Positions 28,207-36,984 of a DNA stretch of 64,000 nucleotides are shown piece by piece; the stretch's first letter is position 1; each line of letters opens with the position of its first letter. The position numbers were made by a program, and so were the translations under genes. Origin of the DNA: JADKAV01 sp963704075 (GTDB lineage Bacteria; Actinomycetota; Actinomycetes; S36-B12; UBA10799); assembly GCA_963704075.1 (NCBI GenBank), contig CAVPGV010000008.1, positions 1 to 64,000 of the forward strand. Direction: 5' to 3'. Below the pieces are notes generated by a model that searched no databases, had not been told where the DNA came from, and saw only the letters and a list, made by a program, of their open reading frames with translations.

Positions 28207-28704
28207 ATGATCATGCTGGACTTCGTGCGCGGCGACATCACACGACAGTCGGTGGACGCGATCGTGAACGCCGCGAACGAGGCCCTTTCCGACGGCGCTG
28301 GCGTCAACGGCGCGATCCACCGGGCAGCCGGGCCAGGACTACCCGCTGCATGCCGCGCCGTGGCCCCCTGCCCGACCGGCGCGGCCCGCATAACACCGGG
28401 CTTCGACCTGCCGGCCCGGTTCATCATCCACGCCGTCGGCCCGGTCTGGCACGGAGGTGGTCACGGGGAGGCACGGTTGCTCGAGTCCGCCTACCGGAAC
28501 TGCATCGCGCTGGCCGATGCGACCGGTCTGCGGACGATCGCCTTCCCTGCCATCAGTTGCGGAATCTTCGGCTACCCGGTGGCGCAGGCCGCTCGGATAG
28601 CGGTGAGCACGGTGCGCGAGGCGCTGCCGGGCACGAGCCTGGAACGTGCCACTTTCGTGCTGTTCAGCGCCGAGTTGTTGGAAACGTTCCGGTCTGCCGG
28701 ATAG
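28207..28704 (+). CDS. Macrodomain ADP-ribose-binding hydrolase
   Basis: 165 residues. DAIVNAANEALSDGAGVNGAIHRAAGPGL contains the catalytic-type Asn-rich loop and the G-GV-GAIH loop of MacroD enzymes; AVGPVW and ISCGIFGYPV complete the ADP-ribose pocket. MacroD-type proteins remove ADP-ribose or deacetylate O-acetyl-ADP-ribose. It is divergent from the YfcC gene with a 41-bp gap. No partner ADP-ribosyltransferase is visible nearby. Confidence 0.9.
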   Translation: MIMLDFVRGDITRQSVDAIVNAANEALSDGAGVNGAIHRAAGPGLPAACRAVAPCPTGAARITPGFDLPARFIIHAVGPVWHGGGHGEARLLESAYRNCIALADATGLRTIAFPAISCGIFGYPVAQAARIAVSTVREALPGTSLERATFVLFSAELLETFRSAG

Positions 28705-28736
28705 GCCGCCGCGAACGCATTATGGCCCGCTACGTG

Positions 28737-28786
28737 CGTTGTGGCCCGTAAGCGACGGGGCAGAACGCAGGTAACGGGCCACAACG
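28737..28786. terminator. Long perfect hairpin between convergent genes
   Basis: CGTTGTGGCCCGT (28737-28749) pairs with ACGGGCCACAACG (28774-28786) over 13 bp, with a 24-base loop. It is placed between the macrodomain gene and the opposing coiled-coil gene, so it probably serves both. No T-tract. Confidence 0.6.
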
Positions 28787-28801
28787 GCGCCAGAGGTGAA
28801 G

Positions 28802-29611
28802 TTAGTCCTCCACCGGCATCGCGTCGATGTAGGCGACACCCTCGTCATACTTCGCCTTGACGACCCCGAACTCGTTGGCCCGGCGCTGCTGGGCGTTCTG
28901 CCTGGCCTGCTGGTACAGCTCGCGCAACCGGGTCTGCAGGTTCTGGATCCGGGCGTTGAACGACTCGGTCGTCTGCTCGATCCTTTGCGAATAGTTCTCG
29001 CGGGCGTTGTCGGCCTGGTCGTCATACTTGTTGTTCGCGACCCGCAGGTCGTCGCGCTTCTCCTGGTTGAGGGTGCCGAGCTGGTCCTGGATGGCCGAGA
29101 TCTGTTCGCGCAGGTTCTCGCGGACCACCGGGTTCGTCGCCTTGATGAGCTTCTTGCGGGCCTTTGCCAGTTGCTTGTTCAGCCGCTGTTCCTTGCCGGC
29201 GTAACTGGTGTTGATGCGTGCAACCGCAGCACGGCGATCGGCGGCGATGGCGTTGAGCCGGGCGCGCAGTGCCGACTTCAACTGCGCGACCTGACGATTG
29301 CGCTTCTGCTTCAGATCGACGACCTTGGCCTTCCGGTTCGCCCGGCGGTCTTTGACCTTACCCAGTTGGTCCTGGTAGTTCGAGCGCACCTTCATGGTCG
29401 CCTTGGCCCGCTTCTTGGACAGTTCGCTGCGGTACTTGCTGATCTCGGCGGGCGTCTGCTGCTGGTCCTTCTTGGTGTTCAACTGCGAGACGTACGCCTT
29501 GAGTTCCTGGTACTGCTTCGTCGACCGGATGCTCGGCGTGGCAGCGTTCGCGGGGGCCCCGGACGCGACCAGCGCCGGGATAACCAACATGGCTATGAGG
29601 AGTTTGCGCAT
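28802..29611 (-). CDS. Secreted coiled-coil protein
   Basis: 269 residues from ATG 29611. Signal peptide MRKLLIAMLVIPALVASGAPANA. The mature part is almost entirely charged helix (Lys/Arg/Gln/Glu-rich: SKKRAKATMKVRSNYQDQL, KQLAKARKKLIKA, QQARQNAQQRRANEFG), predicted as a long coiled coil. No enzyme or anchor motif. Likely an extracytoplasmic structural or cell-wall-associated protein. Confidence 0.7.
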   Translation of the reverse strand: MRKLLIAMLVIPALVASGAPANAATPSIRSTKQYQELKAYVSQLNTKKDQQQTPAEISKYRSELSKKRAKATMKVRSNYQDQLGKVKDRRANRKAKVVDLKQKRNRQVAQLKSALRARLNAIAADRRAAVARINTSYAGKEQRLNKQLAKARKKLIKATNPVVRENLREQISAIQDQLGTLNQEKRDDLRVANNKYDDQADNARENYSQRIEQTTESFNARIQNLQTRLRELYQQARQNAQQRRANEFGVVKAKYDEGVAYIDAMPVED

Positions 29612-29776
29612 GGCGCGAGAGTAGCGCTGCGTGAACCGTGAACGTCGAGAATGTGCCCATTCGGCGGTTGCGCGCGGAGAAAGGGGCCTTCTGTGGTGAC
29701 TGAGCGTCACCGTCCGCCGCGCGAGCAATGGACGAACGGACACCACACCCTAGGCAGGCCGACTACGCTGGCCGCC

Positions 29777-31636
29777 GTGACCGACTCGACCCCCACCCGC
29801 CGGCCACTGCGTCTGACCGTCGCAGCGTTGCTCGTGGTGCAGGCGCTGATCGTCGTGCAACCCGTCCACGCCGTCTCGAACTACTTCGTCGGAGCCGGCG
29901 TGCTGGGCAAGGGCCTGGCGTACGTACACATCCTCGATGTCGTCCTCCAAGGGTTCGGGTACCTCGCCACACCGTTCGTGGTCGTGCTCCTGCTGCTCGC
30001 CGCGTGGGGCGTGGCGCACCAGGCCCGCGGTGTGGGCGCCCTGCTTCTGCAACCCCTCGTCGCCGGGTACGTGCTGGTGCCGTTCCTGCGCCCCCTCGGG
30101 ACCGCCGACGCACGCCTGCTGGGCGCCATCACCGTCGTCACGACCGTGCTGGCAATCGCGCTGATCGCACGGACCCACACCGTTGCGAGCACACACCGGC
30201 GGTGGTTTGTGCTGGTCGGTTTCGCGGTCGGCGCCGTCGCCATCGCGGCCATCGGAGCCGGCTCCCAGGCGCTGCCGTTCGACCCCGTGCGCGCGTTGAC
30301 CAGCGACGGAACCGGCCAGGCCCGCGCGGGTCAGGACGTTCCCGTCCCGCAGACCCCTCAGAACCCGGCGCTGGCCGAGAACCCCTTCAACAGCATCCAC
30401 AACGACTCCTGGGGCACGGATGTCTACGAGTTGCCCACCCCGTCCGATCCGCGCGGCGCACCCGTGGAATCGCTGTTCACCGGCGGGGACTGCGCGACGA
30501 TGACCTTCGATTCGCAGGGTCGGTTGATCACCTTGTGCTCGACGTTGACCCGGGTCGTGGCCTACATCGTGGATCCCGAAACCCTCGAGGTGCTGGACAA
30601 GAAGATTGTCGGAGAACGCCGGCCGCGCCTCACCGACTTCTCCGGCGGCGGGTATTTCATCCTCGACAACCAGGACCGGATCGTGTTCCCCGCGCGCGGC
30701 GGAACGCTGCGGATCCTGTCCACCGCCGACGGCCTGCAAGATGTGGACAACATCGATGTCTCCACGACGCTGGAAGCCGGCGAGCAGGTCACCTCGGTGA
30801 TGCCGGACTGGGACGGGCGCTATTGGTACGTGGGTTCCCTGGGCACCGTGGGGGTGATCCGGGATGGCCGTGTCACAGCCCTGAACCTCGGCGGCGAGGA
30901 TATCGAGAACTCCTTCGCAGTGACACGCGATGCTGTGTACGTGGTGAGTGGCGCCGCCTTGTACCGCCTCGCGGCGCAGGACGGCGGTCCGCCCAGGATC
31001 GTCTGGCGGACCGAGTACGACCGCGGCACGATCCGCAAACCGGGTCAGACCAGCCGGGCCTCGGGGACAACGCCGACCGTGTTCGGACGGTGGGTGGCGA
31101 TCACCGATAACGCCGAACCACGGATGAACGTCCTGGTCGCCGACACCGAGACCGGTGAGGTCACCTGCCGACAGCCCGTATTCCCCGACGGCGCCAGTGC
31201 CACCGACAACGCATTGATCGCCATCAACAACCACCTCGTGGTCGAGAACAACTACGGCTACAGCCCGGCCGTGACCTCGACGACTGCCGGCCGGTCCACC
31301 ACTCCTGGAATGGCCGCCGTGTCGGTGGATCCGACGACCGGGGCCTGCGCTCTGGCATGGGAGAACGACCAGGTGTACGTCCCGTCGGTGGTGTCGAAGG
31401 GAACCGGGACCGGCGGGCTGATCATCACCTACACGAAACCACCGAACCTGATCGGCGCCGATGCCTGGTACTTCACGGCAGTCGATGTCCGCACCGGCGA
31501 GGTGGTCTGGACGCGCCGGGCGGGAACGGGGACATCGTTCAACAACCACTACGCAGCCGCCTACCTCGGCCGGGATGGCGACTTCTTCGTCGGGACCATC
31601 AATGGGATCGCTGTGCTCAGGAACGGCTCGCCGTGA
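29777..31636 (+). CDS. Membrane-anchored beta-propeller-like protein
   Basis: 619 residues from GTG 29777. Four or five N-terminal transmembrane helices (LTVAALLVVQALIVVQPVHAV, ATPFVVVLLLLAAWGVA, LGAITVVTTVLAIALIA, FVLVGFAVGAVAIAAIGAGS) lead to a large extracytoplasmic domain with repeated strands (ADTETGEVTC, AVSVDPTTGACALAW, TAVDVRTGEVVWTRRAG) typical of PQQ-type propellers. No obvious PQQ-binding or catalytic set is visible. It is followed after nine bases by the DUF1254 gene, suggesting a functional pair at the cell surface. Confidence 0.65.
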   Translation: MTDSTPTRRPLRLTVAALLVVQALIVVQPVHAVSNYFVGAGVLGKGLAYVHILDVVLQGFGYLATPFVVVLLLLAAWGVAHQARGVGALLLQPLVAGYVLVPFLRPLGTADARLLGAITVVTTVLAIALIARTHTVASTHRRWFVLVGFAVGAVAIAAIGAGSQALPFDPVRALTSDGTGQARAGQDVPVPQTPQNPALAENPFNSIHNDSWGTDVYELPTPSDPRGAPVESLFTGGDCATMTFDSQGRLITLCSTLTRVVAYIVDPETLEVLDKKIVGERRPRLTDFSGGGYFILDNQDRIVFPARGGTLRILSTADGLQDVDNIDVSTTLEAGEQVTSVMPDWDGRYWYVGSLGTVGVIRDGRVTALNLGGEDIENSFAVTRDAVYVVSGAALYRLAAQDGGPPRIVWRTEYDRGTIRKPGQTSRASGTTPTVFGRWVAITDNAEPRMNVLVADTETGEVTCRQPVFPDGASATDNALIAINNHLVVENNYGYSPAVTSTTAGRSTTPGMAAVSVDPTTGACALAWENDQVYVPSVVSKGTGTGGLIITYTKPPNLIGADAWYFTAVDVRTGEVVWTRRAGTGTSFNNHYAAAYLGRDGDFFVGTINGIAVLRNGSP

Positions 31637-31645
31637 GGGGGCGCG

Positions 31646-33007
31646 ATGGGTAGGGTGCTGCGCCGGTTGGGGCTCGGGCTGCTGGCGATCATCGTGGTGC
31701 TGGGGCTGGTCGCCGCGTCACCGCCGGGCCGGGGCTTCATCGGCGAGAAGCTCGCCTTGCGCGACGGTGCGCAGGCCTATCTGATCGGATACCCGCTGGT
31801 CACGATGCACGCCACCCGACGGGCGCTGGTCCAGCCTCCGGCCCGGATGAACGCGTTCATCCACACCCGCTATCTGCCGGATGCGCGCAAAGCGGTCAAT
31901 GTCGTCTCCCCGAGCCGCGACATGTTCTACTCGTCCGCGTGGCTCGACCTACGGGAAGGGCCGGTGATCATCGAGCAGCCGGACATGGGGGACCGGTTCT
32001 GGTTGATGCCGGTCCTCGACGCCTGGACGAACGTGGTGGCCGACCCCGGGACCCGGACGCTGGGCAACGCACCGCACACGCTCTTGATCGCCGGTCCGGA
32101 CTGGACGGGCCAGGCGCCCGCCGGGATGACGCTCTACCGGTCCACGACGAATCTCGCGTGGGCCATCCTGCGCATCCAGGTCGACGCCGGGCTCGACGGT
32201 ATCGCGGAGCTGCAGGAAGGCTTCCGGGTCGCACCGCTGTCCAACCCGCGTGACTACCGCGACCCTGTGGTCGTCAAGCGCCCGCGCGGGGTCACCGACG
32301 TCCGCGCCGCGGTGGACGCCCTGACGAGCGAGGAGTTCTTCAGCGCTCTCGCCGACCAGTTACAGGATCAGCCGCTCGTCCCGGACGATCCCGCTGCGGC
32401 GGACACGTTGGCCAAGGCCGGAATCGTGGTCGGTCAGCCGTACGACGTCTCCGGCTTCAGCGCTGCGCAACGACGAGGCTTCGCCGAGGCGCCCGGCCGG
32501 GTGCAGCAAGGCATGACGGACGCCTTCGAGAGCGGCGACGCCAGCAACGTCAGCAACGGGTGGCGCATCCCGCCGATGGACATCGGCGACTACGGCACCG
32601 AGTACCCGTTGCGGGCCGTCGTCGCCCGTGAGGGGTTGGGCGCGAACCTGCCCGAGGACGCCGTCTATGCCTCGACCACCGTGGACTCCGACGGCGAACC
32701 GCTGATCGGCGGGCGACGCTACGCCATCGACCTGCCGGCCGACATGCCGGTGAACGCGTTCTGGTCGATCACCGCCTACGACCAGCGCGGGAACCTGCTG
32801 CCCGGCGACGCCCGAACCTTGTCGGTGTCGGGGCAGGCCGGCACCGGACCCCGGCGCATCCTGCTGTCCGCGTCCCGGCCGCAGGAGACTGCGGGCTGGG
32901 TGCGGATTCCCGCCTCGGGGAGCTTCCGACTGCTGATGCGCCTGTATTGGCCGGAACCGGAAGTCCTGAACAATCAGTGGACGTACCCGCAGGTGTTCGC
33001 CCAGTAG
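31646..33007 (+). CDS. DUF1254/DUF1214 secreted protein
   Basis: 453 residues from ATG 31646. An N-terminal hydrophobic segment (LGLGLLAIIVVLGLVAAS) is a signal or anchor. DUF1254 features: AYLIGYPLVTM, DARKAVNVVSPSRDMFYSSAWLDLREGPVIIEQPDMGDRFWLMPVLDAWTNV. DUF1214 features follow in the C-terminal third: RYAIDLPADMPVNAFWSITAYD, RLYWPEPEVLNNQWTYP. The biochemical role of this family is not established. It shares an operon with the propeller protein. Confidence 0.85.
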   Translation: MGRVLRRLGLGLLAIIVVLGLVAASPPGRGFIGEKLALRDGAQAYLIGYPLVTMHATRRALVQPPARMNAFIHTRYLPDARKAVNVVSPSRDMFYSSAWLDLREGPVIIEQPDMGDRFWLMPVLDAWTNVVADPGTRTLGNAPHTLLIAGPDWTGQAPAGMTLYRSTTNLAWAILRIQVDAGLDGIAELQEGFRVAPLSNPRDYRDPVVVKRPRGVTDVRAAVDALTSEEFFSALADQLQDQPLVPDDPAAADTLAKAGIVVGQPYDVSGFSAAQRRGFAEAPGRVQQGMTDAFESGDASNVSNGWRIPPMDIGDYGTEYPLRAVVAREGLGANLPEDAVYASTTVDSDGEPLIGGRRYAIDLPADMPVNAFWSITAYDQRGNLLPGDARTLSVSGQAGTGPRRILLSASRPQETAGWVRIPASGSFRLLMRLYWPEPEVLNNQWTYPQVFAQ

Positions 33008-33102
33008 CGGACTGCGCGACTGCTGGGCGGACCCGAATCCTCGCCAGCGAACCGGCTCGTTGGTTCATGCCGGGCGCGGGCTGAAAACGGCGACCGGACC
33101 GC

Positions 33103-33615
33103 CTACCCGGGGATCTGCACATCGAGCCCGACAACCACCTCGTCGGCCACCTTCAACTGCCCGAACATCAACGAGTAGGGCTTGACCCCGAAGTCCGTCT
33201 GGCGCACTGGGATGGAGGCCGTGGCACGGCCGTCGGCCAGGGCAAGCGACGCGGACAGGGGTTGGGTGACGCCGTGGATTGTCAGCTCTCCGACGACATC
33301 GACCCGGTCGGCAGTCGCTCGGACCTCGCTGGACGCGAACACCACTTCGGGGTAGCGCCCGACAGCCAGCGTCTTGGTGGCATTGCGCACGATGACCTGC
33401 TTGTCCACCGGCGTGAGCGGGGTGATCCCACCGGAACCAGACTCCACTCGCAGGGAGTCCAGCGCCGCCCGGAACCGCACTGCGACCGGCTTCTTCCCCC
33501 GCATCTGCACCGTCGCAGACCAGTCCTCGACCACGATCACCAGACGGTGACCCATCCGCGAGGCCGACCCCGCGACGTCGGTGTGAATGGTGAGGGTCCC
33601 GCTGTTGATCTCCAC
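33103..33615 (-). CDS. YceI-like protein
   Basis: 170 residues from GTG 33615. The domain starts GTLTIHTDVAGSASRMGHRLVIVVEDW, followed by SLRVESGSGG, YPEVVFASSEV and VVGELTIHGVTQPL, matching the YceI lipocalin-like barrel that binds polyisoprenoid or fatty ligands. No signal peptide is visible, so possibly cytoplasmic. It lies 22 bases downstream of the DUF429 gene on the same strand. Confidence 0.8.
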   Translation of the reverse strand: MEINSGTLTIHTDVAGSASRMGHRLVIVVEDWSATVQMRGKKPVAVRFRAALDSLRVESGSGGITPLTPVDKQVIVRNATKTLAVGRYPEVVFASSEVRATADRVDVVGELTIHGVTQPLSASLALADGRATASIPVRQTDFGVKPYSLMFGQLKVADEVVVGLDVQIPG

Positions 33616-33637
33616 GGTGCCACTGTAGGCGGGCAGA

Positions 33638-34276
33638 TCAGGCCCAGATCCGCGCAGGATCCTCGGCCTCGGGGAAGGCTCGCGCACGACCCTGCGCGAA
33701 CCGCCGCGCGCTCAACGCGGCCGCCGCGGCGTCCAGGGTGTCGTCGGTCGTGGCCCAGCCCACCGAAACCCAGTCGAGGGGATGCAACCCCTCGGATTCG
33801 AGGATCCCCAGGCGCTCGCGGACACCGGCCCAGGCCTTCTTGGAGAACCGTGGGGCGCCGAGGACCCGGAATGTCAGTTCGGGATGAACCTCGATCACGG
33901 CGGCCGTGGCATCCGCCTGCGCCACCTCCTGGATCTTGGAGCGCAGGGCGAACGCCTGCGCCGACACCCCCTTGCCGCCGTGTTCACGATTGATCACCGT
34001 TGCCTGGTCCTGAGTCGGGGCTGCCAGCGCGGCTGCTGTCGGCGTCATGAACAGCGACGACCGGCGCGGGCCGAGGAACGCGCGGGCGGCGAGGTCGCAC
34101 TCGCGTTCGCCGCACATCGGAGGGCGGATCGGCATGTCGACCCCCACGACCTCGACCCCCATGGCCTCGAGATGTTCCAACAGATCGCCGAACCGCGTGA
34201 AGCCCTCGACGAGGTTTTCCCCGGGCAGCACCAATGCCACCCACCCCTGACGGCAGCCGTCGACTCCGGCGTACAT
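33638..34276 (-). CDS. DUF429 family protein
   Basis: 212 residues from ATG 34276 (GTG 34282 also possible). YAGVDGCRQGWVALVL, VVGVDMPIRPP, RRSSLFMTPTAAAL and VIEVHPELTFRVL are the conserved blocks of DUF429, an RNase-H-like fold of unknown catalytic role. Divergent from the regulator gene at 34335. Confidence 0.8.
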   Translation of the reverse strand: MYAGVDGCRQGWVALVLPGENLVEGFTRFGDLLEHLEAMGVEVVGVDMPIRPPMCGERECDLAARAFLGPRRSSLFMTPTAAALAAPTQDQATVINREHGGKGVSAQAFALRSKIQEVAQADATAAVIEVHPELTFRVLGAPRFSKKAWAGVRERLGILESEGLHPLDWVSVGWATTDDTLDAAAAALSARRFAQGRARAFPEAEDPARIWA

Positions 34277-34317
34277 GCCCACAATTCTTCCGCACTACCC
34301 CCCGGTCGGCATTCGTG

Positions 34318-34339
34318 TGCATACGCGGCGTATTATGCA
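34318..34339 (+). promoter_or_regulatory. Inverted repeat in the regulator's promoter region
   Basis: TGCATA (34318-34323) and TATGCA (34334-34339) are inverted with a 10-base spacer, giving about 16 bases (1.5 helical turns) centre to centre, in the 58-bp gap between DUF429 and the regulator. TATTAT (34331-34336) could serve as a -10. A plausible autoregulatory operator, not proven. If transcription starts here, translation would begin at ATG 34353 or 34374. Confidence 0.35.
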
Positions 34340-35033
34340 TACTGTGCAGACAATGCAGACGGAATCCTCCTCAATGCAGACCCTGCTCAGTGCGCGACAG
34401 GTACAGGACGTCCTGCACATCGACCGGTCCACCGTCTACCGCATGGCCGAGGACGGCCGACTACCCGCGATCCGGGTCGGCAAGCAATGGCGGTTCCCGG
34501 CCCAGGAGATTTACGCCCTGATCGCCACCGAGAAACCCGAACTCAACACCTCCCCCCTGGACCCGTCGGTGGCCTCGGCGATCGCCGAACTCTCCGCCGA
34601 TCTGCTGGGTGTCATGGTCGTGGTCACCGACATGGACGGCCACCCGATCACTCCCATCGCCAATCCGTGCGAGTGGATGGTCGAGCACGCCGACGACCCC
34701 ACGGTCGTCCCGACCTGCATCGCCGAATGGCAGGAGCTCGCCGACAACCACAACATGGAGCCGCAGTTCCAACCCGGGCAACTCGGTTTCGAATGCGCCC
34801 GCGCCTTCGTGCGCTCCGGACGCGAACTGGTCGGCATGGTTCTGGCCGGCGGCGTCAGTCCTGTTGAGCAGCACCGCACCGACCTGTATGACCTGAGCGC
34901 GGCCGACCGCCGCGAGGTGCTCGACGCACTGCCCCGGATCGCCGTGGCCCTGTCCCGCACAACCGCTCCACACGACCCCCGCACCCGAACCGCGTCGGCA
35001 CCGGCCGGCGCACCGAAAGAGGAGAAACCATGA
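34335..35033 (+). CDS. Excisionase-type HTH regulator with PocR-like sensor domain
   Basis: Up to 232 residues; ATG 34335, 34353 and 34374 are all in frame and none has an SD. The N-terminal HTH_17/MerR-type motif (LLSARQVQDVLHIDRSTVYRMAEDGRLPAIRVGKQWRFP) binds DNA. The central region (SADLLGVMVVVTDMDGHPITPIANPCEWMV...CIAEWQELADNH...CARAFVRSGRELVGMVLAGGV) fits a PocR-type ligand-sensing domain with conserved Cys residues that could bind a small molecule, heme or metal. Its stop overlaps the start of the flavoprotein gene (ATGA), so it is the first gene of the sulfur operon and its likely controller. Confidence 0.8.
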   Translation: MHTVQTMQTESSSMQTLLSARQVQDVLHIDRSTVYRMAEDGRLPAIRVGKQWRFPAQEIYALIATEKPELNTSPLDPSVASAIAELSADLLGVMVVVTDMDGHPITPIANPCEWMVEHADDPTVVPTCIAEWQELADNHNMEPQFQPGQLGFECARAFVRSGRELVGMVLAGGVSPVEQHRTDLYDLSAADRREVLDALPRIAVALSRTTAPHDPRTRTASAPAGAPKEEKP

Positions 35034-36265
35034 AGAGGCTCTTGATCCTCGGCGCCGGAACCGCCGGAACCATGGCCGCGAACAAGTTGCGCCCGCTGCT
35101 GCCCCGCGACGAATGGAACATCACCATCGTCGAGCAGCACGACACGCACTACTACCAGCCCGGGTACCTCTTCATACCGTTCGGCATCTACCGGCCGGAC
35201 GAGGTGACCAAGCCGACGAAACGCTTCATTCCTTCCGGCGTGGATCTGGTCAGCGCGACGATCGACAAGGTCGAGCCGGAGGCGAACAAGGTCCTTCTCG
35301 AGGACGGCACGGAGCTCCAGTACGACTACCTCATCATCGCCACCGGTGCCTCCCCCAACCCCGACGAGACCCCCGGCATGTCCGACGACATGGGCGGCGA
35401 CGTCCACGAGTTCTACACCTACAACGGCGCTACGAAGCTGGCGGAGAAGCTGCGCACGTGGGAGGGCGGCAAACTTGTCGTCCACGTCACCGAGATGCCG
35501 ATCAAATGCCCAGTCGCCCCGCTGGAGTTCACATTCCTGGCCGAGGCGTTCTTCACCGAGCAGGGCCTGCGCGACAAGGTCGACATCACCTACGTGACAC
35601 CCCTGGAGGGAGCGTTCACCAAACCGGTCGCGTCGAAGTACCTCGGGGACATGCTCGACAAGCGCAAGATCACCCTGGAGCCGGACTTCATGATCGAGTC
35701 GGTGGACTCCGAGGCCAAGAAGATCGTGTCCTTCGACGAGCGCGAGGTGCCCTACGACCTGCTGGTGACGATCCCGCTGAACATGGGCGCGGACTACATC
35801 GCCCGATCAGGCCTCGGCGACGACCTGAACTACGTGCCGGTCGATCAGTACACCCTGCTGTCCAAGGCGCACGACAACATCTTCGCCGTCGGGGACGCCT
35901 CCGACATCCCCGCGTCGAAGGCCGGCTCTGTCGCGCACTTCGCGATGGACCTGTTCCCGGCGAACTTCCTGCGCCACATCCAAGGCCTGAAGATGACCGA
36001 GCCGTTCGACGGGCACGCCAACTGCTTTATCGAGACCGGCCACGGCAAGGGCCTGCTGATCGACTTCAACTACGAGACCGAGCCGCTGCCGGGCAAGTAC
36101 CCGCTGCCGGGAGTCGGGCCGTTCTCGCTGCTCAAGGAGACCGAGATCAACCACTGGGGCAAGGTGATGTTCCGGTGGATGTACTGGAACATCCTGCTAC
36201 CGGGCAAGGAACTGCCACTGCCCGCACTGATGTCGATGGCTGGTAAGGACACGGAGGACCTGTGA
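35030..36265 (+). CDS. Sulfide:quinone oxidoreductase-like FAD protein
   Basis: 411 residues. FAD-binding LILGAGTAGTMAANKL at the N-terminus, YDYLIIATGASPNPDETPG and the second FAD contact IFAVGDASDIPASKAGS define an SQR/NDH-2-type flavoprotein. The Cys in EMPIKCPVAPLEFTFLAEA and the one in HANCFIETGHGKG are in positions used as the redox-active pair in several SQR types. The C-terminus has amphipathic, aromatic stretches (VMFRWMYWNILLPGKELPLP) fit for monotopic membrane attachment. Expected reaction: sulfide oxidised to sulfane sulfur with electrons to quinone. It is coupled to genes on both sides. Confidence 0.85.
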   Translation: MKRLLILGAGTAGTMAANKLRPLLPRDEWNITIVEQHDTHYYQPGYLFIPFGIYRPDEVTKPTKRFIPSGVDLVSATIDKVEPEANKVLLEDGTELQYDYLIIATGASPNPDETPGMSDDMGGDVHEFYTYNGATKLAEKLRTWEGGKLVVHVTEMPIKCPVAPLEFTFLAEAFFTEQGLRDKVDITYVTPLEGAFTKPVASKYLGDMLDKRKITLEPDFMIESVDSEAKKIVSFDEREVPYDLLVTIPLNMGADYIARSGLGDDLNYVPVDQYTLLSKAHDNIFAVGDASDIPASKAGSVAHFAMDLFPANFLRHIQGLKMTEPFDGHANCFIETGHGKGLLIDFNYETEPLPGKYPLPGVGPFSLLKETEINHWGKVMFRWMYWNILLPGKELPLPALMSMAGKDTEDL

Positions 36266-36981
36266 TGGCCGAAACCACCATGGCCGAACCCAGCGTCGCG
36301 GAACTCTCCGCACGACTGGACCGGATGACCGAACAGATGGACTTCGTCGCCGCCGAGTTGCAGGCCCAGCGCGAGTCGCGGGAGCGCTGGTCGGAACTGA
36401 CCGAGACCCTCGTACCCGTCACCCGTGGCGCCGTCGACGTGGCAACCCGCGAGCTCGAGGATCTCAGCCCCGACGTGACCGCCGAGGACGCGGCGCGGTT
36501 CGCGCGGACCGCCGCCCGGGCACTGCCGAAGCTCGAGGTGCTCCTTGCCCAGCTCGACAGCCTCTCGGAACTGCTGCACACCGTGAACTCGCTGAGCGGA
36601 GCCGGCATGGACAAACTGACCGAGGTCTTGGCCGTCGCCGACGACAAGGGCTACTTCGCGTTCGCCCGGCAGGGCGGCATGATCGCCGACCGAGTGGTCA
36701 CCGAGTTCACCGAGGAGGACGTGAAAGCCCTCGGCGACAACGTCGTCACGATCCTCAACGCTGTCAAGGAGATGACACAGCCCGAAGTCATGGGACTGGT
36801 GCAGCGCACCGCGGTCAGCGTCTCCGACGTCGAGGACACCCACATGGAACCGCCGTCGATCTTCGCGCTGCTCAAGTCCATGCGCGACCCCCAGACCCGT
36901 CGTGGCCTCGCCAAGGTCATGGCGATGCTGCACACTGTCGGCGAGGAGAGCGCGCCGGCCTCCACCCAAGGAAGGAAGTAA
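36265..36981 (+). CDS. DUF1641 protein
   Basis: 238 residues; ATG 36265 shares one base with the stop before it (TGATG). Helical, soluble, Ala/Glu/Asp-rich. The C-terminal half contains the DUF1641 core (VKALGDNVVTILNAVKEMTQPEVMGLVQRTA and PPSIFALLKSMRDPQTRRGLAKVMAMLHTVG). The N-terminus looks like a coiled coil (LSARLDRMTEQMDFVAAELQAQRESRERW). DUF1641 genes often sit beside SQR-like or formate-dehydrogenase genes; a role as scaffold or membrane adaptor for the SQR is inference. Confidence 0.8.
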   Translation: MAETTMAEPSVAELSARLDRMTEQMDFVAAELQAQRESRERWSELTETLVPVTRGAVDVATRELEDLSPDVTAEDAARFARTAARALPKLEVLLAQLDSLSELLHTVNSLSGAGMDKLTEVLAVADDKGYFAFARQGGMIADRVVTEFTEEDVKALGDNVVTILNAVKEMTQPEVMGLVQRTAVSVSDVEDTHMEPPSIFALLKSMRDPQTRRGLAKVMAMLHTVGEESAPASTQGRK

Positions 36982-36984
36982 CAC

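Noticed and set aside
26501..28210. 569-codon plus-strand frame antisense to the YfcC carrier
   Set aside because: Extreme Arg/His/Asp content and no start signals; the minus-strand gene has clear helices and family motifs.
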